From Bacillota bacterium (GTDB taxonomy: Bacteria > Bacillota > Clostridia > Christensenellales > Aristaeellaceae), in NCBI GenBank assembly GCA_023395615.1, contig JAEWYP010000005.1, forward strand, positions 1 through 23,408: a DNA stretch of 23,408 bases, written 5' to 3'. Below are positions 22,239 to 23,408 of the stretch, piece after piece. A program made the position numbers and the translations under genes. Numbering within the stretch: position 1 is the stretch's first letter; each line of letters starts with the position of its first letter. Below the pieces are notes generated by a model. The model was not told the DNA's origin. It saw only the letters and a program-made list of their open reading frames with translations, and did no database searches.

Positions 22239-23245
22239 GTGCGGGTAAACATATTGCGTTTTGTTATATCTAAGCATTTCACAAAAACATTGTTATACAT
22301 CCTTGTCGTTTTCATGTGTTTTGGATTCTCACAAAACGCAGTAAAACATGTTTTGGGAGAAACTCTTACCCAAACGCAGATTCCTGATGCGCCTCAACGG
22401 ATCGTTGTCTTTCCATTGTTTGCAGAAGAAATGCTGCTGGAAATGATCGGACCCGACCGTATTGTTTATGTAGGTCACCCGTATTATCAGAATGGCGAAA
22501 CCTATTCGCCAACAATGGAGTTGACGAAGAATATAAAAGGTCAATATTTGGATATGGCAGACGAGGATGAAATCCTTGCACTACGCCCGGACATGATCAT
22601 CCTTGAAAAGAGTTACTCACGTGATTATTCGGAAATCTTTCCCAAACTCGCTCAGGCAGATATCCGATTCCTGTTTCTGGATACCCCGAGGAGCATTGCA
22701 GATATTCGGAATACCCTTATGTATCTGGGAGAAAAGGTAGACAAATTGGAAAAATCCAACCAGATGGCTGAAAAAATGGACGCAGGACTTGCCAGGATTG
22801 CAGATATTGTATCGGGTGTTCCTCTTGAAAATCGAGCACATGTATCTACTACGAATACTGGAACAGCGAAGACGGTCGCAGCACAAAATGGTTCAGACAG
22901 AATAGCTTTATCATGGCCGCACAAGCTGCCGGTGTAATAGCATTAGGCCCCAGCACAACAGATTTTGTGCTTACCAATGCTAATGCTCTATTAATAAAAC
23001 AGAATCCCGATATCATTACGTTTGATTATACGGATTATGATACGGATGGTTCGATTTGCGGTATCGCTGGTTCACATATTGAGGATTTTATCAGTTCGCT
23101 GTTAACTGATTCCCAATTATCGAATGTAACCGCGATCAGGCGCCATGCTATTTACCCAATACGGCTTTGCGAATCCCAGTTTATCGTACAAAGCGCGATG
23201 GAATTAGCGCAGCTTTCTTACCCTGATCGTTTTACGAAGCAGTGA
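22239..23245 (+). pseudogene. ABC transporter substrate-binding protein (TroA/FepB-like), frameshifted
   Basis: Two frames together make one protein of about 335 residues. The first (22239 to about 22844) has an N-terminal signal or anchor (about 17-40), then QRIVVFPLFAEEMLLEMIG and EDEILALRPDMIILEKS, typical of the metal or siderophore-binding TroA-like superfamily. After RAHV the frame becomes nonsense and ends at 22937. The second frame continues sensibly from about 22846 (YYEYWNSEDGRSTKWFRQN, then FIMAAQAAGVIALGP) to the stop at 23245, including NPDIITFDYTD and a C-terminal HAIYPIRLCESQFIVQSAMEL. One base appears to be missing around 22842-22850. This may be a true inactivating mutation or a sequencing error. 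Start GTG at 22239 with AGAGG about 10 bases upstream. No permease or ATPase gene lies within the window. Confidence 0.8.
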
Positions 23246-23294
23246 TGTTCAGCCATCCACAGGAGCCTTTAATTGCAAAGGATTCAGAACATAG

Positions 23295-23330
23295 AACAGC
23301 GGCTATCGGAAAAAACCGATAGCCGTTGTT
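23295..23330. terminator. Intrinsic terminator after the substrate-binding protein gene
   Basis: A 15-bp stem AACAGCGGCTATCGG (23295-23309) / CCGATAGCCGTTGTT (23316-23330) with one G-T pair and an A6 loop. The U tail is poor on both sides. It lies between the plus-strand gene and a probable minus-strand gene end, so it may serve both. Confidence 0.7.
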
Positions 23331-23356
23331 AACATATTTACTGTGTTTGGATTGCT

Positions 23357-23408
23357 TTAGTTATCAACAACTCCTTCATGCCAACCATAATAAACCCATT
23401 CATCTTTT
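23357..23408 (-). CDS. Probable C-terminal end of a gene running in from the right edge (partial)
   Basis: On the minus strand the last 52 bases read as an open frame KDEWVYYGWHEGVVDN ending in TAA at 23359-23357. The aromatic, protein-like composition and the terminator hairpin 27 bp past the stop suggest a real gene end. It is too short to identify. Confidence 0.4.
   Translation of the reverse strand, partial: KDEWVYYGWHEGVVDN

Noticed and set aside
22239..23245. Programmed frameshift in the substrate-binding protein
   Set aside because: No slippery heptamer, downstream stem or internal ribosome binding site is evident at 22842-22850; a mutation or sequencing error is simpler.

Overview
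The window looks like chromosome from an anaerobic Bacillota, most likely class Clostridia. The reasons are strong GGAGG-type ribosome binding sites, several TTG/GTG starts, CCA-encoding tRNA genes, a small SRP RNA without an Alu domain, and families I associate with Clostridia (a TIGR03905-type TSCPD protein, DUF6323/DUF6179, DUF5317, a CofE-like ligase beside a DEAD-box helicase). The genus cannot be read from the sequence. The left 19 kb is moderately GC-rich; the last roughly 4 kb is visibly more AT-rich. I see no CRISPR array, phage module, insertion sequence or rRNA.

Layout. 1-350: tRNA-Gly(GCC) and tRNA-Leu(UAG), minus strand, behind one strong promoter. 398-1728: minus-strand pair, an HTH/S24-like regulator followed by an isochorismatase-family hydrolase. 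1869-4082: plus-strand operon of TSCPD protein, DEAD-box helicase and CofE-like ligase, closed by two tandem terminators. 4306-5668: DUF6323 and DUF6179, overlapping. 5704-9584: MFS transporter, small acidic protein and a zinc-ribbon, single-pass membrane protein with Ig-like outer domains, closed by a 34-bp perfect palindrome. 9670-11269: minus-strand glyA and yraN, overlapping. 11306-11472: SRP RNA gene with its own promoter, divergent from trmO (11674-12381). 12611-13597: beta-lactamase-fold serine hydrolase with an operator-like dyad on its promoter. 13749-16676: secreted 975-residue leucine-rich-repeat protein built from four copies of a large unit. 16834-19674: minus-strand group of a 228-residue protein, an unlisted 27-residue hydrophobic peptide, a membrane HD-GYP protein and a DUF5317 membrane protein. 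19967-21880: BcsA-type glycan synthase with a C-terminal PilZ domain. 22079-23245: a substrate-binding protein gene broken by a frameshift. The right edge holds the probable last codons of a minus-strand gene.

How the genes may work together. The clearest linkage is at 16.8-21.9 kb: a predicted c-di-GMP phosphodiesterase (HD-GYP) lies next to a glycosyltransferase with an intact c-di-GMP-binding PilZ motif, and the promoters of the two transcription units share a 16-bp identical core. With the secreted LRR protein next door, this suggests a surface or exopolysaccharide module under c-di-GMP control. The 27-residue peptide in the HD-GYP operon is the most original element and could be a signalling or membrane micropeptide; that is inference. 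The rest is mainly housekeeping: SRP RNA, glyA, trmO, tRNAs and RNA helicase.
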